Assembly: GCA_958510875.1 (NCBI GenBank)
Contig: OY294068.1
Location: 25,834,297 to 25,898,296 of the forward strand
Source of the DNA: Endomychus coccineus
Taxonomy: Eukaryota; Arthropoda; Insecta; Coleoptera; Endomychidae
DNA length: 64,000 nucleotides
Direction: 5' to 3'
Within the stretch, counting starts at the first letter, position 1. Each line of letters opens with the position of its first letter. The position numbers and the translations under genes are program-made. The notes below the pieces were generated by a model. The model had not been told where the DNA came from, ran no database searches, and saw nothing but the letters and a program-made list of their open reading frames with translations. Below, piece after piece: positions 1 through 10,400 of the stretch.

Positions 1-1218
1 GATTCATTAGAAAATGGGTTGATATAAATCCATTTAACAAAAATTTGTTGTTTCCAATTAATCAATTGATTTTTATTGTCTCATGAAAAGCATAATTACA
101 TGAGAATTTTTGAGTCACAGTGGAAGCTTAGTGCGGTTTATGAATTAATTTTTCAATCCATCATCAACGAATGTCAAAATTGCATTAGCGGATCTACCCG
201 TAAGAATGTTGTACTTGTCGTGGTTTTGTAATTTTTCTGTGAATTGGAATAATTTAAATTCAAACAATCTAAAATTGGTATGAGACGTAGAATGCGAAAA
301 CTGGAGTAACGGAAGTAAATAAAAAAAATTCCATAATTTCACCCTTTACTATGTGATATGAAATTATGTCCACGACTATTGTATAAAATATGCATAATGC
401 ATGTGTTTCCTCAAGCATAATGATATCTATTAATCACTAGTGAATAATGAAATCATTATTCACTACCATCAATATGACAAACATGATAGAAACGTATAGA
501 CAAATACGATAAAAATAGAGCGTGTTATGAAACGTCAAGTCAGATCGAATTTAATTTGAAACGTCAACAATTTGTTGGTTCGACTTGTTTCAACAGCAAA
601 GTTTATTAGTATCAAAGTATTATTTATACGTCGTGGACAAAGTGTAGTATTCTACTTGCATATTATGGCTATTAATCACTTGGATGATTTACGACACTTG
701 CCTGCGGCTCGTGCCGTAAACTTCATCAACGTGAATAATAGCCACCATAATATGCTCGTTGAATAATATATTATAAATAGCTTCAAACAATGGTGAATAA
801 ATCAGGTCTGTAATCATTAACGAGTAGAATATTGTTTTTATGTTTGTATATTTCTAAATATTCCAGTAAAATTAGTTTCAAACTGTATATAAATATGTAA
901 ACTTTGAGGAAAAAAATGATTATTGTCAATGAATGATTTGCAAGTGTGCAACCTGTTTTTGAAAGTCTAAAGTATATTTTATGTTCATGAAACCTAATAG
1001 AAAATGAGGGTCCTGTCTGACCTATATAGAAGGAATCATATTCTAAATAAGACTATAGATTTATCAACTGTCTTTGTTATTATATAACATATGTCCTGAT
1101 TTAGAATTGGCTTCAAATGCTGTATTTAAGTTATGCTGTTTCAAAATGTTTTGGATTTTTTCCAAAATAATATGCTAATATGGTCAAATTCCCATCTAAA
1201 CTCAAATTAAATACGTAC
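1..1218. other. AT-rich stretch downstream of the esterase exons; no supported gene
   Basis: No exon with esterase similarity and matching splice phase was found here, although the esterase on the minus strand should continue in this direction. Short open frames (for example 145-342 minus and 572-766 plus) show no recognisable family. The next esterase exon therefore lies beyond the left edge or was too diverged for me to see. Confidence 0.5.
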
Positions 1219-1850
1219 CCCATACTGAGATGCAGATCCAAATCTGAACCCACCACCATGAATCCATACAATAACCGGTAACCCTAAAACCATATTTATG
1301 AAAAACAAATTTTCAGCAAAACACGAGTGTATATAAGGATGTAACCTTCTGTTCCTGTTGGAAGATCAGGGGTGAAGATGTTGAGAAACAGACAATCTTC
1401 ATCACCAATAATTTGCTTTCGACCTGGCAGAGGTTGAACACATGGAGGGGGGTATTTGGTTGCATTAACGAAACCTTCCAAAAAATGTTCCTGAGGTCTC
1501 TGTAAAATTTAAACCACATTGAAATAACGTGCGATATAAAAAAACGCGTAACTTACGACAAATCTAAGTTTTCCTTTCGGCGCTTTTGCAAATCGAATAC
1601 CTTTGAATACATAATGGGGGTAATCTCTCACACCTTGTACTCTTGCAGATTTACCATTGAATCGAGTATAAACAGTGGGATCATCTTCTGGGGGAACATT
1701 AGCAGGTTCCCCACCTACTATTCTTCTAACTCTAGGACCTCTTTCATCACAATATGTGAGAGTTGAAATCAGACATATTGTTATTCCAATATCAATAATT
1801 CTAGGACGGAATTTTAATCCTAATATAAAAAAATCAGTAAACAATATCAT
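1219..1850 (-). CDS. Carboxylesterase family protein, 5' part of the gene (3 exons, partial)
   Basis: Three exons read on the minus strand: 1850-1557, 1499-1346 and 1283-1219, with phases 0, 1 and 0 and GT/AG borders. The N-terminus has a hydrophobic stretch ending near Cys34, consistent with a signal peptide. Then come family signatures: YVFKGIRFAKAPKGKLRF (the usual GIRYAEPP..G.LRF block), IGDEDCLFLNIFTP (the EDCL.LN block with its disulfide Cys) and PVIVWIHGGGF (the HGGG oxyanion-hole block). The GxSxG nucleophile, acid and His would lie in later exons outside the window, so catalytic competence cannot be judged. The glycine- and proline-rich lead before the esterase core resembles secreted insect carboxylesterases rather than acetylcholinesterase. 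The start at 1850 is provisional: a possible 3' splice site (TTTTTTATATTAG) lies about 20 bp inside it, so the true ATG could be in an upstream exon. Confidence 0.85.
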
Positions 1851-1901
1851 ACATATTGCTAAATGTTATTTGAGAAAGTCTAGTGATTATATTTGTTTAT
1901 A

Positions 1902-2851
1902 CCGGGATATCAAAAATTATCTTGGTCAAGGGTGGTTGTGGAATCTAAAACGTGTGTCTTACTTTACGTTTGGAATAATTATGTTATAATTAATTTGAAG
2001 TTTCTAAAAGTGCGAAATTTCGCAATTTCATACGAATATTGTAACATTCAGAAGTCTTTAGCGCTTTGGACTCCGGGATTTTCACGTGGCCTATCGAAAT
2101 TAGAAGGTTCGAACTATCTAAAAACATAATTGCATGAACGCCAGACGTCCTATGTAATTAGCTACGAACGAAATCATTTTGACATATGCCTCGAAGAGGT
2201 CGCTGCTCGTAAGTTAGAGTTTATACATTTTACCTCGGTCTTGTTAATTTGGGGCCGTTTCTTGCCCCGTGCGACCGGCGCCAGTTGTAATAAAGTGTTT
2301 TTGGCTATGGGCCGCTAGCTTTTACCCGCTTCGTGTATATTTTAGTCGCGAGAAAATTCCCTTTGGTACGTCGCACGCTATCTGAGAATAGCTCAAACTG
2401 TTTTAATTAAATTTTCCTATTTAATGGACATTTATCGAAAAGAGAAGGGCCGTCGGGCACGGTCCGATACTAAATCTAACTACATGGAGCGAAAACGGCA
2501 CGCGAAAAGTCGCCGTAAAACCGTATTAGGTACAACCAGTTTGCATTTTTCTAACTCGCGTGCTACGGGCTTCTCACGTGAACGTCATTCGATTTACGGA
2601 AAAATAACTATTTCAAATCAGTTTTTGACCCGGACTGTGGCTATAACGACCTCTGAAAAGGTTCAAAGTTCACATAATTATTTCATAATTTGTAGTTCAT
2701 TATTGTTTTACAACTGAAATAAATAGGTATGAAATTTGTAGGTTATTGATGATGTCAGTGTGACAGTGACATAATTATTTCAAACGTAAAGTAAGACACA
2801 CGTTCTAGATTCCACAACCACCCTTGACCAAGATAATTTTTGACATCCCGG
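1902..2851. mobile_element. 950-bp DNA transposon with TA target duplication (copy 1)
   Basis: The element begins CCGGGATATCAAAAATTATC and ends with the matching inverted sequence (GACATCCCGG). The inverted termini extend about 85 bp and are flanked by TA on both sides (1900-1901 and 2852-2853). Internal open frames (2130-2318, 2424-2717 plus) are shared with the second copy at 54886-55894 but match no transposase I know. TA duplication suggests mobilisation by a Tc1/mariner-superfamily enzyme; the element is probably non-autonomous. It lies about 50 bp upstream of the esterase ATG. Confidence 0.85.
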
Positions 2852-2853
2852 TA

Positions 2854-3404
2854 GTTTTCATTTCATAGCTAACATAATTCTTTTTTAACAATAATTACAT
2901 TATCTCAAAATCAATTGTTATTAGTTATAATATTGACGAAAATAAAAACCTACTTCATTTCACAATCTAAGTATTACAAATTATTTGTACTCACCATACA
3001 TTCCTTGCATTGAAGTTAATTTATATCTGTATGACTTAATTTCATCAAAGGTGTTGTTGGTTAGAAATATTTGATATTAGATTGAGTTTATTTCACATTT
3101 ATACCAAACTATAGTTCTGTTTCATCTAGTGTATATCATACACTGGGTCAATTTTCAAACTGCCAAATATATTGGTTATCAAAATATTGAGATAGAGAGA
3201 ACTATTGTGGATTAAAAATTAGAATAGACTATAGCAGATAACACCACAAGAATTCAGAGATAGTATAAACAGGAAGAAGTTATCTATTTATTATCAATAT
3301 ATTTTACACCCACTATTCAATAATTAGCATATTATCAGACATATATTCCTTTCCAAATGTTGAATTGGTAAAAAAATAATTATAACTATAACAAATATTA
3401 TACA
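2854..3404. other. Intergenic, AT-rich, no gene
   Basis: Spacer between the transposon and the 3' end of GTF2E2. It contains the 3'UTR of GTF2E2 at its right side. Nothing else is recognised. Confidence 0.5.
3287..3292 (-). promoter_or_regulatory. Polyadenylation signal of GTF2E2
   Basis: A canonical AATAAA on the minus strand lies about 115 nt after the GTF2E2 stop codon. It is the first canonical signal downstream. Confidence 0.6.
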
Positions 3405-6400
3405 TCAGACATTATTTTTCAGTGTTAAAGTATTGTCTTCATATGTCTCCAAAACGTCCATCAAATGTTCATTGTCTCTAGGCTTCTTGAATACCTTCTT
3501 TCTTTGAGCTGCCTTCTTTCTCTTATGTGGAGCTAATTTCTTGGGACCATTATCTTGCATGGAACGAATTCCTAGAAGAATTCGATTGATCAGATATGGA
3601 AGATCGAGATTCGAGTTTCACCACGGTGGTATATTGTGATTCAGACATATTTTACCCAGTTAGAAAAAAATCTGGTTTGTCCCATAGTGGAACATTTCAC
3701 AAAACATGTATTCCCCTTTTCAGCCTATTCTATTACTGAGATCTGATTTTCTATATACGTATGAGATAGCAAAATGGTTAGTTAAAGAATTTCGCAACTT
3801 CCAAGCCAGACAAAATCTGTTGAAAATTCTTTGGAACTAATTGCAAAGCTGAGATATTTCAAACTTGAACCTGGTGATACTCTAGTTTCATTTGATGGTG
3901 TTTCACTATTTACAAACACCGCAATCCTTGACTCGATAAACAGTCTAGAGATTCTAGAGAAATGACTTTCAAATATTGATATCCCTGATACGAACTGCAC
4001 TGAATACGTGATCCTTACGTCAATATGAATGAAACAAAATCATTTCCCTTTTAACAAAAACTACTATAAACAAACAAGCGAACTTGAAACCTCCTTAAAA
4101 TCTGAATTAAATCAGTTTCCGAAAGTTTGCCATATGACATTTTCGCAATTATAAAGATTTTGATTTACATGGCTTTTTGAACACGCTTGATAGCTAATTT
4201 GATTCACTCAAATTCACTGTAGAAATAGAAACAAATAACCAGCTTCCTTTCCTTGACATTAACATTATCAAAGATGGTCACTGATGGGAATACCTCATAC
4301 AGTATCAGAAAGTATTTATCTTGGGTATGGTGGTTTCATGAGAGCGTAAAGAAAAGCTTGCTATATGTTGAGAGAGCATTTCAATTTCTCCTCGACTCGC
4401 ACGAGGAAGGGATAGGATAACGACGTCACGACACATAGAAATGAGTCAGGGCCGTCAGCTCGCCTTGCCACGTGGTCAGTTAACGCGTCGGGTGGGATAA
4501 GAGGGGCGCACAGCAGTGCGTCTCTCTTGTTTATGTGGTATTATCATATCATTGCGTTCCTTGTTGCTCGTGTAGATTTCTTATACCCCAGAAGAATTGT
4601 TTCCGGTACTGTATACAGGCAACCTAATCAAACCATTAGGTATATCGTATATCCGGCGGATTCAGCTACACCTATTAATTATAAAATAGCTCCTTCCAAA
4701 GTCTTTGAAGATTATTAAACGTCTCTTTGACACATTGAAATTATAACAATGGAGTTGAGAAACTTCAGCAAACAGCTAGTATGGACAATAGTTATGATAA
4801 ATCTTTGATCAATAAGTTAATTTCTAACAAAAAACAGAAAATAAAACACAATCAATTAACCAAATTAGAGCCATTACCCACAAATAGTTCAATAAATTTC
4901 AGAAGATTCACTCAATAATTAGTAAATTCCACAATTTGTTTTCTAAATTTGCAAACAACCCGTTTATATCATTTAATATCATTAGGAAACATATCACAAG
5001 CGATTAATCCATTATGAAAAAACTTTTTTATTTCCATCTTTATATTTTACGGAAATCAATCTGCTGTCTCGTACTATATTGATGAATATCTCTAACTATA
5101 TATTGATATTGAATTCCAAAATAAGGCAGCTAAAGTAGTTCTCAACATGAAGTTACCGTCAGAGAGGTTGTCACATGTGGGAGAACTATGGTAGTATATA
5201 TTGTTAGTTGAGACTGCATTTTGGGACAAATTATCCAAGCTAAAAACCGTTTGGGCAAACGTTTGATTAAGTTTCCATTTTGACAAATGAGGGATTTACA
5301 TAATTGATTGTGAGTCGTTTTCAAAATGCTATGGGGGTCAAACTAAAACCAATATTCTAGCTCAGTAAATTGTCACATAAGAGGACAGTTAGGGGAACAT
5401 TTGTTGAATTCGTTGACAGGAGAGTTTCTAAAAGAACATTGCTTCACTCAAACAGCAATATAGAAACTTACTGGAAAAAGGAAAATATCTGTCTAGAACA
5501 ACCCCTTAAATTTTAACAATATTTAATCGTTGAAACATATTATGAAAATAATCAATGATGAGAAATAGAAGCTAATGATTAAAAAGTCAAAAATTATGTT
5601 TTCAAATAATATACAATTTACAACATACCTTGTTTTTCTAGATATTCATCTATTTTGGCATCATCCATAGCATCTACAGCAACGGAACGCCATAGCTTCT
5701 GAAATTCTTCATCTATGAGTAAGCTGGCGGTTCGATCATTATAGAAAAGGACTTTCTTTTTATCTATTGGCCTAGATATAAAAATTATCTCATTTTGATT
5801 TTGTAATATCTATAAAACAATCAATAAATAATTAACAAAAATATGATATGTTTTCAAATAAAAAACCTTTAATGCTTTTTCACAATGTGGAAGAGATTCT
5901 TGTACATCATCCAATAAAACACCTCCAAGTCCTTTTAAATCTTGTTGCCTTAAAAGTTTCAATAGGCTTTTTCTGTCCTTCAACTTATATAACGCTTTGA
6001 ATACAAATTTACTATCAGGTGTTACTTCGATTTTGGGATTATTTATTAATGCTTCACTTTGCAGCCACTGAAATGTAAATTAAAATGGTTAATAAAAATA
6101 CAAAATATATATTGAATGCAGATTAAAAAGAAATTGTGACATGTTCTATTTTAACTATTATGTATTCAATTGATAACAGAGATCTTGTTCTTACAAGAAT
6201 ATACTAAATATTTATACATAATATTTGTTACACTGAGTTGAATAGTTTAATAATACCTACAATAATTGAATAATCAGTTTTTACAAAGACTTACTAGCTT
6301 TACTTTATTGCCTACATCCAACTGATTGGTTTCATCTAAAATTTCCTCAATTGTTAGTGGATAAGTTTCTCCATCCTGGTGCCTAGTCCTCATATGCTTC

Positions 6401-6731
6401 ACAATTTTTGCCAATACACCAAATCGATATTGAGAACTTCCTGATGATGATTTATACCTATGAAAAAGTATATTCATTTCAAATATGATTTATATCAATC
6501 TTTTGTTACTTACGTGTTGATATCTAATTTGGGTGCACTTGCAACAGAAGATTTCACTTTTCTTCTCTCATCACGAGGCTGTTCTGGCTTACTTTCTGTT
6601 TTCTTTTTCTCTACACTACAAAAACTCAATAAAATATTTAATATTTATATGACATACTTTATTCGTTACCTTGGTGTGGAGAGAGCTCTTTTTTTGAACA
6701 ACTCTCGTTCTCTTAAAAGTGAAGGATCCAT
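3405..6731 (-). CDS. GTF2E2: Transcription initiation factor TFIIE subunit beta
   Basis: Six exons on the minus strand: 6731-6670, 6615-6514, 6457-6295, 6067-5867, 5809-5629 and 3571-3405. They total 876 nt, giving 291 residues, the same length as the human protein. All borders are GT/AG and all phases join without a stop. The start is fixed by the family N-terminus [20 protein letters not shown]. The core winged-helix region follows ([13 protein letters not shown], about residues 63-76, then [10 protein letters not shown] and [11 protein letters not shown]), then the second winged helix ([36 protein letters not shown]). The basic C-terminal helix reads [21 protein letters not shown] beta partners TFIIE alpha in the RNA polymerase II pre-initiation complex, contacts promoter DNA and helps recruit TFIIH. 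The last intron (3572-5628) is inflated by PLE and LINE remnants; the others are 53-227 bp. It diverges from Claspin across 681 bp. Confidence 0.97.
3721..5010 (+). mobile_element. Penelope-like element remnant (RT part) in the last GTF2E2 intron
   Basis: Broken frames encode a PLE-type reverse transcriptase: [20 protein letters not shown] then [10 protein letters not shown] (the PLE SFDVVSLFTN block) and ILDSI, followed by a degenerate NYYKQTSEL (the FYKQ..GLAMG block) and [19 protein letters not shown]. Stops and frameshifts are frequent. The sequence from 3721 to about 4020, and again about 4740-5000, matches the copy in Claspin intron 6 (16440-17050). About 4330-4740 is not recognised. 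It is antisense to GTF2E2. Confidence 0.75.
5085..5500 (+). pseudogene. LINE reverse-transcriptase C-terminal fragment
   Basis: One frame reads [19 protein letters not shown], which resembles the LQ.KAAR.V block that follows the RT domain in many insect LINEs. It is followed by stops. It lies in the long GTF2E2 intron; only a weak assignment is possible. Confidence 0.4.
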
Positions 6732-7005
6732 AATTGCGTTACTATTTACTTAGATGAAATCACTGTACCAGAATATCCAAAATTTAAATGTAGAAATGGA
6801 AATCTGGTGGAAAATCGATGATTGCTCACCGATGTGTTGAAAATTTCAGAAGCACATGTTTCAACCCCTTCTCATTCAATTCAACAGATTTTCAACCAGA
6901 TGAATATTATGTATATTGTATTGTTCTCAACAAATAGTAACATTAAGGTTACTATTATTAAAGTAATGACATTTATGTCAAACAAAACTAAATGCGAAAT
7001 GCTGC

Positions 7006-7013
7006 TATCGATA
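7006..7013. promoter_or_regulatory. DRE palindrome TATCGATA
   Basis: Exact match to the 8-bp DNA replication-related element bound by DREF in Drosophila, found in promoters of replication and proliferation genes. It sits 275 bp from the GTF2E2 ATG and 400 bp from the Claspin ATG. One perfect copy is present; function here is inferred. Confidence 0.6.
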
Positions 7014-7115
7014 ATATCGGCTGTGTCAGCCATAGATTTACATGTACATCACAAAATATCTGATGTTACGGCAGTAATACTATTCTGTGATAAAGGCAAA
7101 TGAAATGAAATAATC

Positions 7116-7123
7116 GCGGGAAA
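7116..7123. promoter_or_regulatory. E2F-type site GCGGGAAA
   Basis: Reads TTTCCCGC on the minus strand, matching the E2F consensus TTTSSCGC. It lies 290 bp upstream of the Claspin ATG. Claspin is an E2F-regulated S-phase gene in mammals, which supports but does not prove function here. Confidence 0.55.
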
Positions 7124-7412
7124 AGTTTGACAAGACTCAAGAGTCAAGAAACAAGAAACGACGGGCTAACCATATTTCTTCGTGTTTAGATTCCAAATAA
7201 AATTAACTAAAGATTAAAGATGTAATAATGTTTTGTTCGTTGTTGTTGTCTATTTCATTGTAACGTTGATTTAGAATCTGCCTTATTGTTATTGTGCTCA
7301 CTTTTGTAAATGTAATTTAGTTATTTGAATGGACTTAAGATTATCTGCTTTATACCTGCAAAAATCATAAGCTTTCAGTTCTTTAAACTTGAGTTATAAG
7401 TTCATTGTTAGC

Positions 7413-10400
7413 ATGGAATTAGAGGCACCAGTATCTCCCATCGAGTCTCAGAATAATCTGACTCCAGAATCGAATGAATATGTTGGCAATGTAAGACAAA
7501 TTAGAGATCAGAGTTCAGATTCTAATGGAGTGAAGAATAATCAGAATCTTTCAAATCAACTTACCGAAAGTTACTTGACTCAGAAACCATTATATAAAAT
7601 TGTTGATGGTTTTGCAGATGTAGAGAAAACTGGAGGAAATATTGATGAAACTGTTCCAGCTGATGCCAATTCAGATGATGATCTTTTATTTAATAATCGA
7701 AAGAGGAAAACCGGGGAATCAAATAACTTTCGAAGGGATTCACTTGTTGAAGGCAAAAACACCATGACTAATAAAAATAGACTGAGGATATTGGATAGTG
7801 ACTCCGAAAATGAAGAGGATAATAATATTAATACTGATATAACTGTGAGAGAGCACAAAGAAACATTCCCAGTTGAAGGTAAAAACGCCATCACTAATAA
7901 AAATAGACCGAGGATGTTGGATAGTGACTCTGAAAATGGAGAGGATAATGTTGTCAATACTGATATAACTGTAAGAGAGCACAAAGAACCATTTCCAGCT
8001 GAAGGTATTATTAATTTACACAAAAAAAAAGAAGAGCAAGAAGATGATCAGTCTGATATGATTATTACAAGTAGTTCTACTATAAAGAGAAGTAGATTAA
8101 GAATCGTAAGAAATGATTTTGATAGTGATGATGAGAAGTCTGAAAATGAAGTTGGTAAAGTTGAAAAACAAATAGGAGATCAAAAGGTAGAAAATAATAT
8201 AGAAGACAAAGATCATTCTTTACCTGCAAAGAATGAAATTTCTGAGCAAGCAAAACAGGTAAATATATGTGACATAAATATACTTGTATTTCTGTGAAAT
8301 ACTGTTTTATTTTATTTAATAATGTGTTCACTGTTTAGCAATCAAGATTAAATGCTTTGTGTGACTCAGAAAGTGAACCTAGTGATGTAGAAACTGAAAA
8401 TGTCAAACATAATGAAATTGAAGAGGAATTTGTGAAAACGCTTGAATCATCTAAAAAGGCTAAACCAAAGAAATCCCTGGATACCAAACCCAAAAAGGTA
8501 TTTTTTTTCATTTTATTCAAAGTAAATATTTGAATTTGAATTAATTATGTTAGGTTTTTATGTCTTTAATTACCTGCCTAATGTTTTTAGATGTCAGCTA
8601 AGATTGCAGCTGATCAGAGGAGAGATATACAATCTGATTCACAGAAACGAATTCGGGAGAAACAAGTATCGTTGCCATATCACAAACCAAAATTTCGTAC
8701 TCTGAAAGATTTTATGGCGAATAGACCTAAGTTGGCCAGTACTTTATCAGCTGATATTAGAACTCCTCCCTCTATAGCAATAAAAATGTCTGGAGAGCAA
8801 CTGGAATTAGTCACGTAAGTTCATTTTCATAACATGTCCTAGAATTGGTAGATTTTACATCATGAATTATAGGAAACATAAATGGCACGCAATGAGTTTG
8901 ATATAAAATTTGTCTTTTTAGTTTGTTCTATTGTTGAATCGTGGTATCTAGTCATTGCTTTCGAAAAATAAAATACTTAGATATTTGAAATGAAATGATA
9001 AAATATATAAGATATGTGGTAATAGTCTATAATATGACCTTCGTCATCAAAATATTGACTATACTCGCATGTTCTACACACTCCTAGCATTCCATTTCAA
9101 ACTATCTTATATTGTGCATGTTGATCCTAGTGTCACAATTTAAAGAATTGCAGCTTTTAAATCTATTTAGCAGAGGGTGAAGATGAGTGGATTAGAAGCA
9201 GTCTGGCTTTACATTCTATGGAAGCAAGGGGAATTTTAATTGATATGTGCTTTCTACATCAGGTTATCAATGCTGCCATTTACTTCTTCCAATTGTTGGC
9301 CCTAGTCCGGAACTAGGCAGTCTGATACTTTCTTGTACCCTTCCATCGTACTTACTATGGTGTTAATAAGCCCGCATTTCTTGCTTAGTTTGTTAGGCTA
9401 ATAGTTTTTCTAAGCAAATACATTTTGTTTGGATTTCAAAATTGAAAAACTTAAAAAAGAATCTTGTGATATTTTTTACCTGCATGAATTATTGTATTAT
9501 TACTTCATAGCTTGTGATACTTAATGACTGTTGAATCTGATTAGAAATTTATTGTCTATATTTGTTGTACATGGTTTGTTGTAAATAAATAAATAAAAAT
9601 ATGTGTAGCAAAGGACATATTCTAGATAATTTGATTTACGAAAAGAATAATTATATATAAATTCTCGGGAAATAGGACACATTAACACTTATGCTTTATA
9701 TTTACGTCTTTACGTACGTTTCGGTCTCACGACTATCATCAGAAGACTTATTATGTCTAAAACTGGATTACTTGAAACTAATTGTATTCTGTTGCACCAA
9801 CATGTTATAAAAAAGTGTTATAAACGGCCTTACAGATCGCGCGGTTAAATTGTCCCACGCAGAGGAGCGTCCCAAAAAATTTAAAATTATCCGTAATACA
9901 CTGGAAATGAATGGCTACCCAAAAACCTTTTTTCAATCCTATCATTAAAGAAAGAATAAACAAAATTTATAATGGATCTTCATATACAGGGAGTTACAGT
10001 TTTTTCATTCCCAACTTCGGTAAACTATAGAACATCTAAAATTAATAGGGGTCTTTCATATACAATTTTTCTCTAAATCACTTCGTTTCCGAGATACGGA
10101 GTAGAAGTTTGAGGGGTTTAATAAATGCGTACAAAACCCCATAACTACGCTACTGTCTTTGTCTCAAGAACATTTTGTCACCAAAAAAATTTCTCATCCA
10201 GTGAAACTAAAGTTTACCAAGTTTGAACTAAAAGTCTTCATTTGTTTAGAAGATAATGAAGAAAATGTAATAAGTTTTCAAAACTTCATCACCCTTTATC
10301 TCGGGAACGAAGTGATTTAGAGAAAAATTTTATATGAAAGACCCCTATTATTTTTAGAAGTTCTATCGTTTAGCGAAGTTATGAACGAAAAAACTCAAAC

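Larger units (their letters stand above)
6732..7412. promoter_or_regulatory. Divergent promoter region between GTF2E2 and Claspin
   Basis: The two start codons are 681 bp apart and point away from each other, so this stretch must hold both 5'UTRs and promoters unless there are untranslated upstream exons elsewhere. It contains a DRE at 7006-7013 and an E2F-type site at 7116-7123. No TATA box is obvious at a convincing position. A 13-codon upstream open frame starts at 7329 (ATGGACTTAAG) and ends before the Claspin ATG. Confidence 0.65.

Noticed and set aside
145..342. Minus-strand 65-codon frame as the next esterase exon
   Set aside because: No esterase blocks; its sequence does not fit the region after HGGG and phase cannot be matched.
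2130..2717. Open frames in the 1.9-2.9 kb region as host genes
   Set aside because: They lie within a transposon with TA flanks and recur inverted at 55 kb.
7389..7412. Earlier start of Claspin at 7389
   Set aside because: The codon is TTG, not ATG. The first in-frame ATG is at 7413.
7580..8023. 147-codon minus-strand frame inside Claspin exon 1
   Set aside because: Antisense shadow of the acidic repeats; composition is low complexity (SLSNILxLF repeated).
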